Shown here: piece after piece, positions 34,501 to 48,900 of the stretch
Numbering within the stretch: position 1 is the stretch's first letter
Layout of the letters: each line of letters begins with the position of its first letter
Assembly: GCA_025677815.1 (NCBI GenBank)
Contig: JAIXMP010000003.1
Coordinates: forward strand, 682,001 to 746,000
DNA length: 64,000 nucleotides
Source: Phascolomyces articulosus
Lineage: Eukaryota > Mucoromycota > Mucoromycetes > Mucorales > Lichtheimiaceae
Direction: 5' to 3'
Position numbers and translations under genes: made by a program
The notes under the pieces: model-generated
What the model saw: the letters and a program-made list of their open reading frames with translations, nothing else
Told to the model about the DNA's origin: nothing
Database searches by the model: none

Positions 34501-36328
34501 GAAAGTTAAAAAAAAGAAAGAGTAAAATAGAGTCAAGGAAGAAGAAGAAGAGAAAGAGAGAGAAGGCAAAAAGAAAAAAGAAGAGAGAGCTTAGTTTTGT
34601 TTGGGCTCACAACAAGTTTTTTAGAGAGACCTTCTGACGATTGACCTATTTGTTACGCTTAAGATACATACATGTGGGTGGATATCAAGTGTGTGGTAAT
34701 ATATACATGTGTGAGAGACAGTGAGGGGTGGCCCTGCTTTTTAGTCAGTTGGTCATTTCTTTATTATTATTATTTTTAGAGTTTTTTTTGACAATTATTG
34801 TTATGATGATGATGATGATGAATGTATCAGGTTGGTAGATGGTTCTTTTATTATTATTATTCACTTTTTCTACTTTATCAGCGTCTTTTAACAAGAAGGA
34901 TCAATGACTATTATAGTTTTTTTTTTTTTTTTTGGTAGAACAAATAATGGGACGGATATGCACAAGGAACGCGAGTGCGCGCGCAAAAAAAAAAAAAAGC
35001 TTACTTTGCACGCCGCAAAACGCCTTGTGCAAGCTTCCAATTCAACTAAAAAAAACATACCTATCCTCCTCCCCCCAATCAAGTAACTAACTTTGATCCT
35101 CTCGTTATAAAAACTGTTCATGATGTCTACTCCCCGCCACTTCTTCTATCAAAAACAATTCCCCCCATTGAAATAATAACATTTTACTATATGAACGTAA
35201 CAAAAAGTTACCCGCCAAAAAAGTTTATATATGGTTTGTTATGATTGTTATCCAATAAAGAAAGATAGAACAATATAAACAAAAAAATTTATCCTGACGT
35301 AGACATGATATTTTATTACTTTGGATAAGTTCTTGTTATGAATCTATTACTACTACTACTTACCAAGTATATTGTAATGAGCGAGTGACATATTTAACCT
35401 TTTTTTTTTTTTTTTTTCAAATAGAAATCGTGACAAAAATGATTCATTTGGGAAAGTTTCACCAACAACAAAAAAAAAATCCTGACGAAAAAACCCTTTG
35501 CTTGGCTTCTCCTTGAGTGTTTAATATGAAAACAACACTTAGATGATTATTGTTATTAAAGCCATTATCAGCATCATCATCATTACCGTCGTCTCAAATC
35601 TATTTTATTAACCTGTTTTCAAAATGTGTTATATAAATAATAATAATAATAATAGTTACCCCACGTTGGTACGGTTAGTAAAATAACTTCACTCATGCGA
35701 TCGATAACTTTTTATAACAAGCCACACAAAAGGGGGGGTGGAGAAAAGTAAGGAAACCAACGGAACGAACCAAGCAAAGACCCGAACCGAAGCTTGATTC
35801 CTTTCCGCTTTATTTTTTCATTATCACCCTTATTTTGTGATACAATCATCCATTGCTGAGAAAGAGAGAGAGACTACTTCAGCTGATCATCATCATCCGT
35901 TAATAATATATACTTGTGTATTTTTAATGATTGGTTGTGCTCTTTCTTCTTTTCTAGACCCTTTTAAGTGAACCATATTGTGGTTTGTTGTTGTATTTGT
36001 GTGTGGGAGCCGAAGATCCCGTTACGTTTGGTTACGTTTATTTCTATTATGTATATATAAAAGTTATTGTGTTACGTTAATCCTTTTTCTCCTTTCCATC
36101 ATCACACACACTAACTCCTCTTCTCCCTCCTCCCCCCCAAAAAAAGTGGGCTTTTGCGTTTCAAATCTTGACACGCTTTTCTTCCGTTCAAAACGCCTTT
36201 TTTTGATGCCTGTTCTCTCTTTTTATTAGTATCATATTTAGTCTATTATATTATATATATTATTATTATTTATTAGGCTATAATAATAATTATAATTGGA
36301 GTTGACAATTATAGTCAAATGAAAATAG

Positions 36329-36359
<31 letters not shown>
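36329..36359 (+). repeat. CAT trinucleotide microsatellite
   Basis: About ten tandem CAT units in the spacer upstream of the transcription factor gene. Confidence 0.9.
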
Positions 36360-38788
36360 GTATATTTATATATTTTAATATAGAAAAGTGCTGTGAATGA
36401 CAGTTTCTATTTGGTTTCCTATTTTCAATACGTTAAACTAATTTTTCATATCATTTCATCATTGAAAATATTCCCCACATAAATAGTTTACTGTAATTCG
36501 CAAAAAACCATCATGACAATCCTCCCCCCAAACAACAAAAGTAATGCGATTTAATTTCTGTACAACAATTTTTTTTTACAAAGATCTTTAAACAACAATC
36601 CATCATCATCACCATTGCGCCACTTGGATTCCCATCTTGTATATTATGGATATATACTTCTCGTTATTATTAGTATTAACTAGAAGAATACCACTACTAG
36701 TAGTGCAACGAAAATATGTTGAGTACGATAATAATAATTATAATAATAAAGACAAAGGATATAGGTAGACAATGGAATACTCTATATTATCACATGAGTT
36801 ACCTTGATTTTTATTTTATTTATAACACGAAGATCATCATTAAAAGAATGAGGAGGAGGTGGAAACAAATGAAAGATTGCCAAGTATATAATAAGTTTTA
36901 TTTATTTTTATTTGTTCCTTGAAAACATACGTAAGAAATATATAAACGTAACCAATCATCCTTAACTTATTATTATTGATGTATTGTATAACGCACAAAT
37001 TCATCGATTGGTGCCGCAGCAAAAGCAAACAAATGACGATCATGGTTTTTATTACCATAAAGTAGAAAGTTCCTCTTTTGTTATTATCATTAGCAATTAG
37101 CATTAATCCATGGCCGTCGTCAACTGACGTGTCATATATATTGGACATCATAATGATTCATAACTTTTGTATAGAGAATCCCAGTATCCATCAACGACGA
37201 ACGATATATAGAAAGTATATTGCTGAGTAAAAAATTGACTTAATACATGGTAGTAATTAGTTTCTCATGTGTGGCGTTATCATTTTCAGATATTACTCAT
37301 GAATAAAATAGAGATACGATGTCTTTTGACGTGATATTCTAATACCTTATACTTTTTAAACAACAATAGCAATCCAAGCATTTGTTATCAAGAAGAGAAT
37401 ATATATATACCATAATCGTTTGCTCCATCTAATAGAATCTACCCGTATTCCTACTAGTAATTATACGTTTGTTTCTTTTCGTCCTCATTCAAAAGTGAAA
37501 GTGGTGAATCCTCATACTATCTATTCTTCTTGACAATAATAAAAAAAAAGATTCATTATTTAATACCATCTTCTTTCAATTCACATCTGCTCAGCAATAA
37601 TTTATGCTATTTGTATCACGTTCAAGAAAACAAGCATCTGTGTTTTTCTATAGAAATTATCGGGATTGGGGGTTTAACTAAACCATAGACTTACTTTGCT
37701 TAAAAAAGCAAAAACCCGACTCATTTACTGTTTTTAGATATACCTTAAATCTTTTTTTTTTCACAGGTACACACATTATACAATTACAACACCCATTCGT
37801 ATTATTACAACGAATGATTTTTATTATTATTATTATAAAAGAAGAAAAAAAAACCTGTTGTTCGGTTCATCCTTTTTTTTTAATAATAAAAATCATACAA
37901 TAATAATAAAAAGTTCACACCCTACTTTAATGTTGGTGGTCGCGTGAAAATTAAATGGTAATGGGGAAAAAAAACGTTTTAAGATAAAAATAAGGGAATC
38001 CTCCGATTTATCATCAAAAAGGAGGACTCTGGTAAATGCGGTGTTACAGTTGCACATAGACATGTAGACACATATAATGCATTCCGTCTTTTATTTTTAT
38101 AGGATGAAGCAGCTGCATAAAAAAAAACAATCAAGAAGTCATTCACTCTTATTATTTATCTTGATGGTACATTCATCTACTACTCAGCATAAAATCAAGG
38201 TTACTATTGCTTATCATAGCATTATTAACTACCATTGTCATTCATATAAATTAAAAGTCAGTTCGTAGTTATTATCCCAAGTTGCATGATATAAATTGTA
38301 TGTGTAGCTTTATCTTATATATAGAAGAATAACAATATTATTATTAGCTGTTCTTGCTTGCTGAGTAGTAGCATTAGGTCTGGATTCAATACATAAAAAT
38401 AGCATGAATGTTGGCCTCTCGTCAATCTTGATTTTTAAAATGTCAATATATTGTTCCACATGGGTACATGTATTATTATTATCTTGTTGTTGTTATGATG
38501 TTGCCTCTTCTCTCCCCCACTACCTCTACTTCTCCTTTAAAAAACAGCAAACAAAACAACTTGTAGTAAACAAATACTATTTCGTGTTACCTCATTATCC
38601 AATGGATGAATGGGTCGTGATGATACACCTTTGTTTTCACTGAGCGAATTGTATAATAAAATGTAAGAATAAAATGAATAAATACAAAAAAAAGTTTGAT
38701 ATATAAAAATAATGTATATAAAATTATGTAATGCATTTTTAAAAAAAAATAATAATAATAATATTTACAACAAAAATAATCAAAAATA

Positions 38789-38809
38789 AGAGAGAGAGAG
38801 AGAGAGAGA
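38789..38809 (+). repeat. GA dinucleotide microsatellite
   Basis: About ten GA/AG units shortly after the 3' end of the kinase gene. Confidence 0.85.
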
Positions 38810-38976
38810 AGACGAAATGTGGAATGAAACAATGGATGTATGATGATACTAAGTTTATGAAAAAAAGGAGGTGCTGTTTGTGTATGCGTTAATAATGGAA
38901 GTTAGAAAGGGTGTAAAAAAAATAGAATTATGAAATTATGCAACAAAAAACTAATAATGATAATGATGATGGTATA

Positions 38977-41900
38977 CTATTGTTTTGAAAGGTTATTATT
39001 GGAAGGTGAAGAAAAGATGCCTCCTCCTCCTTTCGTATGAGTAGTATTGGGTGATGAGACATTGGAAGTAAGAACACCTCCTATCCATCCTGTTGCAAGT
39101 TTAAACACTTTGGATGATCCTTTTACACTTGAAAATCTTAAACCAACTATCCGTTGCTGTGGTTGTTGTTGATCTCGCTTTCCTGATTTTGATGAATGAT
39201 GTGATGGATTGGGTTGAACAGCAAATGCTTCCACCATAAAAACAGACATACCATCATCGGTCAATTCTGGATCTATGGGTTGAGATCCACCTTGTTGCTG
39301 TTGTTGTTGTTGTTGGTATTGTTTTTGTTGTTTTGAATGATATCCTGTACTTGCTAAACTTCCAGGAGCAGCTGATGAATTGACTTGTATAGAATTGGAC
39401 CAAATACGTTGTTGTTGGTTCAAATGGGTATTACTGAAATGGTTATATAAAAGTGGGAGTGATAAACGTTTTAATCCACGATTCCATCGACTGGCCCAAC
39501 TATTATCACTAAAATCACTACTGGCACTATCGTGTGAAAGTTGACTTTTACGTCTTCGTTGATGATAGGGTTTTCCATTCATGGATGTTCTGGAACCTAC
39601 ATCAGAATTATCACGCGAATGACCACCATACGGATGATGATGGGATGAGGAAGATGATTTTTGATGATATACTGTAGGGGTGGATTTTTGATGAGGATGT
39701 TGCTGTTCAGATCCATAATTTCGAAGTGTCAATACACATTGAAGTTGTGTTTTGGATTGGTATTTGTAAGTGATACCAAGTAATTCACATGCAGACTGAA
39801 CCAATAAAATTAATTCGTATTCATCTTGTTGCTGTGCTGTCAATGTTGCAAGCAATGGTGCACTGTTCATCATTGGTTGTTGTGGGTGATGAGGAAGCAC
39901 GGATGAAGATGAGTCATTATGAGGATGGTGTGGATGATGCATGGTGCTAGTTGCGGAGACATTATTAGTACAGGTACTTAGAATATTTTCAAGAGAATTG
40001 GTCGAAAGGGAAGTCGAAGAATACCCCGATACAGCTGTTGTCGAAGACACAGCACGGACATTACATTCAATTGTATAATAATTAATCTGATCCTTGGTCA
40101 CTCGTTTATACAATTGAGAAAGATTCAAAGTCGATGTTGTCTTTCGAATTCGAGTTTGTTCAGGCAATTTGAATTTTCGGAATATATGCAAAAAGGGAGA
40201 TTTGAGATCAGTCATGCTCATATGATGAATAGGTCGTAGTCGTACTTGATCCAGAATCACTCGGATTTCCTGAAATAGATTGGCACGCATCATTTCTACC
40301 ATCCCCAAATTTTCATCCACATTGGTAGAATGCGTGGCATTGTTGCCAGTGAAATAAATGGAAGTATTGATAGGATGATACACGACCGTTTTACGAATGT
40401 GTAATCCTCGTTGTTTTTCCTCTTCCATATCACGTAAATACTGTCGTCGAGAACGGTCTCGATCGGTACGTAATCGAATGGCTTCTTCTACGTTGAGTGT
40501 CCCATGATGGTTGTTTTTACTCACAAAAGGATCTTCCAATTGTCCATGATCATTTAACCAGGGGTCACCTTGAAGTGCTTGGCGTACACCTAATCGTTTC
40601 CTCCGATCCAAGGATAAGCATTTGCGAATGGTGGACTTTAAATCTTCACTAAGGTGACACGGCATGGGATAATTACCACTTACGACATCTTTTTTCAGTT
40701 CCCCCACAGCTTATTGATAAGAATTGGGTAACATGTTAGTTTGATTAATGCATATGACCTTCTAAATAATAGTAAATAATAATTCAACTTACTTCGTGCA
40801 TGACCAAATGGTTCGTGCCCTGCAGTGATTCGGAATAATAAGATACCCAGGCACCAACAATCAATTTCAGGTCCAACATATTTTTGACCGGTAATGATTT
40901 CCGGACTATAATACAGCATACTTCCTATTTTCATTTTGTGTTACTCTTCATGTTAGCATTTATATATATATATATAGAAATAAGCCTTTTTTTAAATTAT
41001 ATCATTCATCCATCCTATACCATTCAACCACAATTCAGGCAATTTCGCCCGAACCTCCTCGTTTATTATATTTATAAGTTTATATAAATCTCCCTCTTCT
41101 CCTGTCTGCTTTTTTTGTTCCCCCCCTCTCTCTCCCCCACACCTATACCCTTATAAGTGTATATTATTACCACAGATTGTTTTGAGGCGTTGTAATCCAA
41201 ATCTATTGCCCAAGCCAAAATCAGCTAATTTCACTTGACCGGATGGTTTGAGTAAGATATTAGGTGCCTAAATAAGATAGATAAATAGAATTAAAAAAAA
41301 AAAGAGAGAGTTCAGCAATCCAAGTATTTCTTAGCTCCTGTTTAAACAATGTCTAAATAATGAATACCTTTAAATCCCTATGAACTACCCATCGATAATG
41401 ACAGTAATCTACGGCAGCCACTAATTGACGAAAAATGGTACGCGCTTCTGTTTCAGATAATGCTCGATTGGGTTGTTGTTGTAAATATTCATCCAAATTG
41501 ACACCAGGAACATATTCCATAATTAAAAAGAGTGAATCGGCTGTTTCAAATGTTTCATATAAATGAACAATATTTTCATGATCAAGTGCTTCCATTAATG
41601 CAATTTCTCGTATCAATCGTGATAATATACGGTAATCATGGACTCTTTTATCAATAATCTATTATATAGGATACTATAGTTATTATTTATCCTTATGTCT
41701 ATTCCATTAATGCCTTTCTCTATAATTCATGAACAAGAATGGGGATAATTTTACCTTGACGGCATATTTTTCACCAGATAAATAATGTTCGGCTAACATG
41801 ACTTTACTGAATTTACCATGACCTAAAGGTTCAACAAAGATATATTCACCAATACCTTGTAGTAAAAGATCTGGATTGGGTGGCGGTACAATGGTTGGTT

Positions 41901-42132
41901 TTTTATGTGTTGTTTTTGTTTGCCCTGAAGTAGGGTCTTGTTTATTATTATTATTATTATTCGTTGTATTTGTGGAAGGAGCATATTTTTGTGTCGTGGT
42001 AGTTGCTGTTGTTGTTGTGGATGGTGATGCCATGGTAGTGGTGGTTGCTGTATAAGGTCCCGATGGTAAGTCCATCTTGCTTGATCTCCGCCATTTCGAT
42101 CGGAAATGGTCAGTAACATGACGAAGAGGCAT
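38977..42132 (-). CDS. AMPK-related Ser/Thr protein kinase with split KA1 domain
   Basis: Five exons (41755-42132, 41368-41658, 41171-41267, 40793-40924, 38977-40709) encode 876 residues. After a Thr/Asn-rich head, the kinase domain has the loop GHGKFSKV (about 103-110), ATP-binding Lys126 in YAVK, HRDLK at 219-223, DFG at 239-241 and a T-loop reading LKTICGS with Thr253 in the position that LKB1-type kinases phosphorylate. It ends with DCWCLGILLFRITAGHEPF and a degenerate helix. A helical segment near residues 598-630 (SACELLGITYKYQ) and a strand-rich segment near 787-848 (VGLRFSSVKGSSKVF) match the two halves of a KA1 membrane- or autoinhibition-type domain, with about 150 low-complexity residues between them. 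The nearest groups are the CAMKL families (Kin1/MARK, Gin4/Hsl1, Kin4). No upstream regulator or target is evident. Confidence 0.87.
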
Positions 42133-43445
42133 AATGGAAACGCAATGGAGTTTTTTTTTTTCTATTTTTTTTTTGTAAGCAAAAATAATGGGGTATATAG
42201 GAGGTTGGGGTTATAATAAATAAAAACGGACGGAAAAAAAAAAGGTCTCTTGAGTATGCTTATTATGGAGAAAGAGAAAGGAAAAGAGAAAGAAAGAAAG
42301 GGAGAGGGAGTGGAAAAAAGAAAACGACGTACACCAAAAAAAAAAGGTCAAGTTTAAACTTTGAAGAAGATAAAAAAAAAAGGAGAATTGTTTGCTGCTG
42401 TTACTTTGTTAAGTGTGTCGATCGGGTAATAATGTTGTTGTTGTTATTATTATTATTTATTTGGTTTAACTATGCAACAATCATCTAAAAATGGAGATGT
42501 TGTGATGCACCATTTCTAGTTAAAAATCAATTATATTTTATTTTTGCCACTTGCGGAGCAACAAATAAAAACCATGGCAACATATTATTTATTCATCATG
42601 GTCCTCAATCATGTTTATGATAAAGTAGTACTCCTTATTACATAGTGTCCTATCGTTCAATAACATAAAAATCATACATACATATATACGTACATGTACA
42701 TCATCTTATGCATTGATTTACTTCTTTCTTCTATATTGACAAATAATATGCCGAGAAGAAAACCAGTTAAAAACAATATGCATTATTACACGTGAGAAGA
42801 ACGGTTGTTGTTAGATCACGCCTCTTTTTATTACTATTATTATTTTATTATTGTTATTGTTATTATTTACATACATACAAAAATGTTCCCGCATTCAAAT
42901 AGATATAAAGACACGAGGTGATATATATAACTATTGTTAGTAGCAGTAGCAGTTTAGGTAGCCAAGAAACTCAGTAATGAGATCAAAAAAGAAATTCAAG
43001 AATAATAAAAAAAAAGGGGGGTTGTATAATAATATGATGCTTAGGAGAACGACATACTAAGAATAATAATGATGATATAATAAATCAACATATACTAATT
43101 AAAATTAGATAAAGGAGCAATAGGGACAAAGAACTATTATTATATGATTTATCAAAATAAAAGTAATAATATTAAAATATTATGGAATTGGTATATATAT
43201 AAATTATAATGTAACTAGAAATAAACGGTAACAATAGTAATAATAATAATAATAAAGTGTTTTTTTTTGGGACAAAGAGAAATTGACAATGTTTTGCTTG
43301 GCTATGGATCTTCATGACATCTTCAATGCCAACAATAATACTATTACTGCTACTCCTTATGTATTTTCTTTTACCTTTCATTTGAAAGCTCCTTATTGCA
43401 TTATCAAAAAGATTAATAAATAATTTTTTTTTAGAAAAAATGATT
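42133..43445. other. Spacer between kinase and ankyrin genes
   Basis: Carries the kinase promoter region (A/G-rich on the + strand near 42236-42380) and the 3' region of the ankyrin gene. AT-rich with ATT/TTA runs; an open frame at 43172-43489 overlaps the end of the ankyrin gene in another frame and is not a gene. Confidence 0.5.
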
Positions 43446-45985
43446 TTAAAAACCACCAGTAGTAGAAGACTCTTCACCAAAGAACCCATTTCTTGTCAAA
43501 GTAGATTCAAAATGAGTAGGAACTTCTTTGGCTAATTCTTCTTCTCGACGTTTATCCATCTTTTTAGCGGTGGAAGCTCCTAAACCTTTGAGATAATCCA
43601 CTAAACGTCGATGACTGGAAGCTTTGGCTAAATCCAATGGAGTACCTACTTTACGTGGAACATAGGCATTAAAATCACAGCCACATCGTTCTACCAATAA
43701 AGTAACCACTTCTAAACGACCATGTCTTGCTGCCCAATGAAGAGGTAATTCGCCACGGTGATCAGGCTGATTCACGGGAATTTGACACGAGCGCGCCAAA
43801 AAGGAGACTAAATCTGTATGACCCGATGCGCATGCGTAATGCAATACCGTTGCACCTAATGATTATTTTATGAATGATCGTTAGTATGATGGATCACATA
43901 CATACACAGACCGTCAAAAAAAGGCTTTCCGATGATAAAAACTTACCATTACTATCTTCTTCAAGGTTCAAGCCTCCTTGTGTTACATTCACAATATATT
44001 CTACCACAGCAGCATGACAATGCTCAGCAGCAACATGAAGCACTGTTTTATTTTTGACACCAGCACCACGAGCAGCCATTAAATCTCCACCTGCTTGAAC
44101 GAGTTTTTGAAGACCTGTAAGCCAACCGACACTTGCAGCAAGATAACAAGGAGTCACCTATATATATATATAATTGGGATTTGCATAGTAATGGGAGTGG
44201 TGCATAAGTGTTAAACATGGTAAATCATCACTTTTTTTTGACAGTTAAAAATAGCCAATAAATATATAGGAGTTGTAACCAATAAATTACCTTATCATCT
44301 TCAAATTGGCTTAGAGTCATGACATTGGGATTCGCTCCTTGCTGCAATAGTAAATCAAGGGAACCTGGGGCTTTTGTGACGATCAATGCATGAATCATAC
44401 CGTAACCATATTTGACTGCATTGGCTGAGGGGGATTGTTTTGCTGTATTGGGTGATCCACCTCGTCGAAGGAAATTACTATTATAAAAATTATATAATAT
44501 TAGAAATCAAAATCATTCTTCTAGAGATCAAAATAATAATAATCGATATTATTACCTAATAATCTTTTCTACTGTCACATCACTGCCTTTGGATTTGGCA
44601 ATAGTCTCCCATAAACCATCAGATCCACCGAAAATAAGAGGATCCACGCGACGTTGTTGAATTAATGAAGCACCTGTATATCCATTGGTTGCTGTGCTTG
44701 AACGTACAGGTGTCATGGGCACAGAATGTGGGGCATTATTATTATTATTGTTGTTGTTACCACTATTATTAGATACGACGCTATTATTACTTGGTCCATT
44801 GTTATTATTGGCAGGTGTAGGGGAAGAAGACGTTTGTTGTTGTGTACAAGTAGAAGAAGCTGCAGGAGCTGCTGACACACTTGCAGCTGTGCTTGTGGTA
44901 GAACCAGAATGAGGAAGTGCTTGACTAGGTTGTTGGTTGGATTGCCATGACTTTTTTCTTCTTGGATTACCATCTGAAGAGGATGTGGTAGAGGAATTTT
45001 GTTGTTGTTGATGATGAGAGGATTGTTTTTGTGATATAGATGAACTTTGACCATCCGTACTTGTGGATTGGGCACTATGTACACTAGTTGTAATGGAATT
45101 TTGTCGTAATCGTGGTACAGGTGGAGCCGGTTCGGAAGGTGGACCAGGGATCGGCATGCCATTGGAACCAGACCAATATTGTGATGAAGAAGAGCTTGTA
45201 GAAGTGGAAGAAGATCGAGAGGGCATGGTTGATTTTGTTCGAGGTGTACTTGGAGGAGGAGGTAAATCAGTAGGTCCAATAGGAGTTTCATAAGCAACAG
45301 GATCACCTGACATGGAAGTGGGTATAGATGAAGGTTGTGGACTGGTAGGTGTCAATGGATATCCTTGTTGTTGTTGTTGATGATGATGATGGTGGTGGTG
45401 ATGATGATGTTTTTGTTGTTGAAAAGGATGAGGACTTGATGTTCCTGGATGATCACAACCAGAAGAAGAATCTGACTCTATAGATAAACTTCGTGGACGA
45501 ATCATTTGTTGCTGCTGTTGCTGTTGCTTGTGTATTTCAACAACTCGATCATATTTACGTCTAAAAAATTGCATTTCTCGGACTGCCTTTTCATACCGTC
45601 GTTGATGTTCATTGGAGACAACCTTGAGTTCATCATTTTCATTTTCAAGCATTTGAGACCGCTGTTGCAACATGGTCACCAAACGATCATGATCTGTTAA
45701 TAACCGCTTGATTTCTGATTTCATGGACCTCCGTAACTCCACAGCTTCAATTTGATATAAAAGTTCATAGACCATTTCTTTTGCACTACGCAATGTTTTA
45801 ATGTCCTCTCGTATGGAGGGTGTTGTTGGTGTAGATACACCTGAGGAAGGTGTGACGGAAGCACAGGAGATACCGATTACACAAGAAGAAGTCAGTTGTT
45901 GATCTACCACAGTCTCTTCTAAACTACTAATAGAAGATGAAGTGGATAATGCAGTTTTTGGCGTTTGAGTGGTTGGCGTAGCCAT
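43446..45985 (-). CDS. Coiled-coil plus ankyrin-repeat protein
   Basis: Four exons (44556-45985, 44291-44477, 43947-44157, 43446-43855) encode 745 residues. An N-terminal coiled coil spans roughly residues 65-155. It is followed by a long Ser/Pro/Gln/His-rich region with a ten-His run, PxxP-type stretches and an Asn-rich stretch. From about residue 455 a folded region begins (DPLIFGGSDGLWETI) and leads into about five ankyrin repeats, with clear units such as TVLHVAAEHCHAAVVEYI, TVLHYACASGHTDLVSFL and LPLHWAARHGRLEVVTLL. The tail is charged. Ankyrin repeats bind protein partners; with the coiled coil this suggests a scaffold, but no specific role is recognised. An earlier ATG at 46171 would add only low-complexity leader, so the ATG at 45985 is preferred. 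Confidence 0.82.
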
Positions 45986-48900
45986 GATGATTATTTGGAA
46001 ATAAAAAGAAAAATAGTAGTATTTGGATGGATGATGATAAATAAAAGAGATGTATAATAATAAAAATAAAAATGTAAAAAAAAGGAAGAAAAAAGAAGGA
46101 ACAAGAGGAGAAGACGATTCAATTTTTATTTTCTTTTTGTTAAAAAAAGAGGAAAAGAAGGACCCTATCATTTCTTTTTATATACTATGTACAAGTGTGT
46201 ATGTGTACTTTTAAGACAAACGCGTGCAAACACATACGATCAAGTAATAAGTAGATGAACTGGACACACCCTTCAATTCAGGTTACTTAATAAAGGAATT
46301 GAGAGAGCGTACTCTTCAACAGGATGATATTATATTATCGTAAAGGAAAAAGGAAAAAGCAATTATTATTATGAGAGGCTAAATTACTCCATTGTTTTTT
46401 TTTGTAACCCTTCTATTCAGGTACACTCCCCTCTTTCTCCTCTTCTTGTCCTGGTTATAATATAAGATATATATACGTATGTGTGTGTATGTGTGATATC
46501 TCAAGGGCAACATATACCAAAGTCATATACTAAAAGAGCGAGAGAAAAAGGAAAAGGATGTGTGATTATTATTATATATGACATAATTAAAATTTTAACA
46601 TCCTGTTCTTGTTCTTGTTGAGATGTCAAGTATTCAAAGAATGGTTTTGTTATTAGTTGGGTGGGTTCACTTGTTTATTTGTTATTATTTTACTCAAAGA
46701 AGTTATATATAATAAGATGGTCTAAGCTCTATATAATATGAACTATAAGAAGTGACTTCCCCGCTTTTCATTGGACTTGAAAGTATAATTTTTCACCCGA
46801 GGAAATTCCAGTGTATGTGTGCGTGCGTATGCGTGTATGTTTATATGTTGTGGGGTTATTCTGCAATAAGTATATTAGAGCGACAGGATGCATAATGTAT
46901 TATTTATAATACATGTACAACGCACGCACTTGTTATCATACTTTGAATTATTATACATCCGATATTATGCATTGTACCTAAAGTAATAATAATCATTTTG
47001 GTGATTATGTTGATGTGTTGTATTTGACTACTTTTTCGTCTTTACTCCTCGACCAGATTATATATATATATATATATATATTATGTATATAATAAGTGAA
47101 TAGCATAAATGCATGATTTTTGCTTTCTCCCACTATTTTATTCCCCTTTTAACCATTGAGCAAAAAGAGTTCTCCTCAAAATTATGAATGAGCCTTATGG
47201 ATTTTGATCCGTTTTTTATTATTATTATTTTTTCATTTCTCCTTTTGTTTCTTTGGATAATCATAATAACAAATGTATAGAACGATGATAATGATGATGA
47301 CGGCTTATTTAATATCATAATACTTCTCTCCTCGAAGCATTTGTTATTCTCTTCTACTACTATTATTTATTCCTCCAGTGATTTTTTTCCTGCCTCCTTT
47401 TTTATTGAGTGGTTGTTCTTTCATCTGTTGCTTTATTATTATATGGACTATCAAAAGAAAAAAACCAAACATATATACATATTTCACAAATTATTATTAT
47501 TGAAAAATAATAATTCTTATATGATGAAACAATATGCTTTCCTGCCAGTTTTTAGTTAATTCTTCATAGGTTAATATATTGTTGAATGTTGTAGAAAAGT
47601 CATTGGGCTTTGAAACGAGGAGAACCTTTTTTTTTTTGAGTTATAATACAAGAAGATCGGCTAGGAAAAAAAAGAACCCTGCACCAAAATGTCTTTCTAT
47701 TATTGAACTAGTAGTTGAAGAAAGCCTATGAAGTAAATAATATAAAGCAGGGTCCAGTATTTTTAAAACGATTCGTACATATTCAAATACATAAGGAAAT
47801 GGAAAAATATCTTAATTATGAAAAGGAGAAAAATGATAGACTTGCTCAGATGACTCGTATTATATATCAACAAATACCTCTTTTTTTTACTCTTACCTTT
47901 ATATATTCCTTTTTTCTCCTTTACCAATATTAACCTACGGAGTGAGCCAAAAAAAAGGAGTTAGCACCATACTTCTGCTACGGAAGAAAAGGAAGAAGAA
48001 AGAGGAGGTGTGAGGTGACCACTACATAAGATTTTTGTTTCACTACCAAATATATATGCACTAACCCGTATTTTGAAGTGAGGATGGTCCCAATATATTA
48101 TAATAGTTATTATCTTATAAAAGTATTCTAATCACACAATGATAATAACAACAATGACAAAAAAGAAAAGTGATGATCTGTTACTATAATAGATGAATTT
48201 TGCTGACAGAAAATAAATGTCAACAACATAAACATCAGATATACAACAACAAGAACAACTGACATGATGCTATCTTTGTATTTTAGATTAAACTGATCTG
48301 CAATATTTACTTGTCAACAGTATCAACAACTGCATATTATAACAATAAATAGGTACTACCTGAAATGTTACAGGACCATCATCAATAGAATAGGGTTGTT
48401 ATTGAGAGATTTAAAGTTATTCTTTTTTATTTTATAGAAAAAGAACCCCTACAATCATCTACTGGTTACTGGTGCACTTTTTTTTAAACAATTACCCATA
48501 CATTCCTTTATCATCAACATCATCTTTCCTCCTCCTCTTCGAGATCTTTTATATATAAAAAACGGACGTAGGAATAGTTTAAAGGGATAATAAAATAAAA
48601 TAAAAATGCACGTTATATATTTTTTATTTTGTTAAGCCGTTGCTACCACCGAAAGAAAAAAACCCTGAATTATTATATATTTGTAAATAGGACAAAAGAC
48701 GAAAAGGTGGGTCCACCATGATGACTATTGTATACTTATATCCTTTAAGCATTTTAATATGATTAGTCAAAATAATGATGATGAATTTCTTCCTTGATTT
48801 TGAAAAGTTAAAAAACACTTAGTGTGTGTGGCAATTTAAACCTAAAAAAATTATTGTTCTTTATTTTTAGTTTTTTTTGTCCTGTTCAGTAAAAAACAAG

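Larger units (their letters stand above)
34493..38976. other. Long spacer upstream of the transcription factor gene
   Basis: This 4.5 kb holds the upstream region of the transcription factor gene (-) and the 3' region of the kinase gene (-). It contains GA-rich and T-rich runs, a CAT repeat (36329-36359), a GA repeat (38789-38809) and many TTA/AAT stretches. A somewhat GC-richer patch near 35745-35800 has repeated GAACC units. Open frames such as 35978-36229 and 38077-38268 lack domain or splice support. A long promoter for a regulatory gene is plausible. Confidence 0.5.

Noticed and set aside
36716..37151. Overlapping short frames on both strands
   Set aside because: Low-complexity, no splice partners and no recognisable motif.
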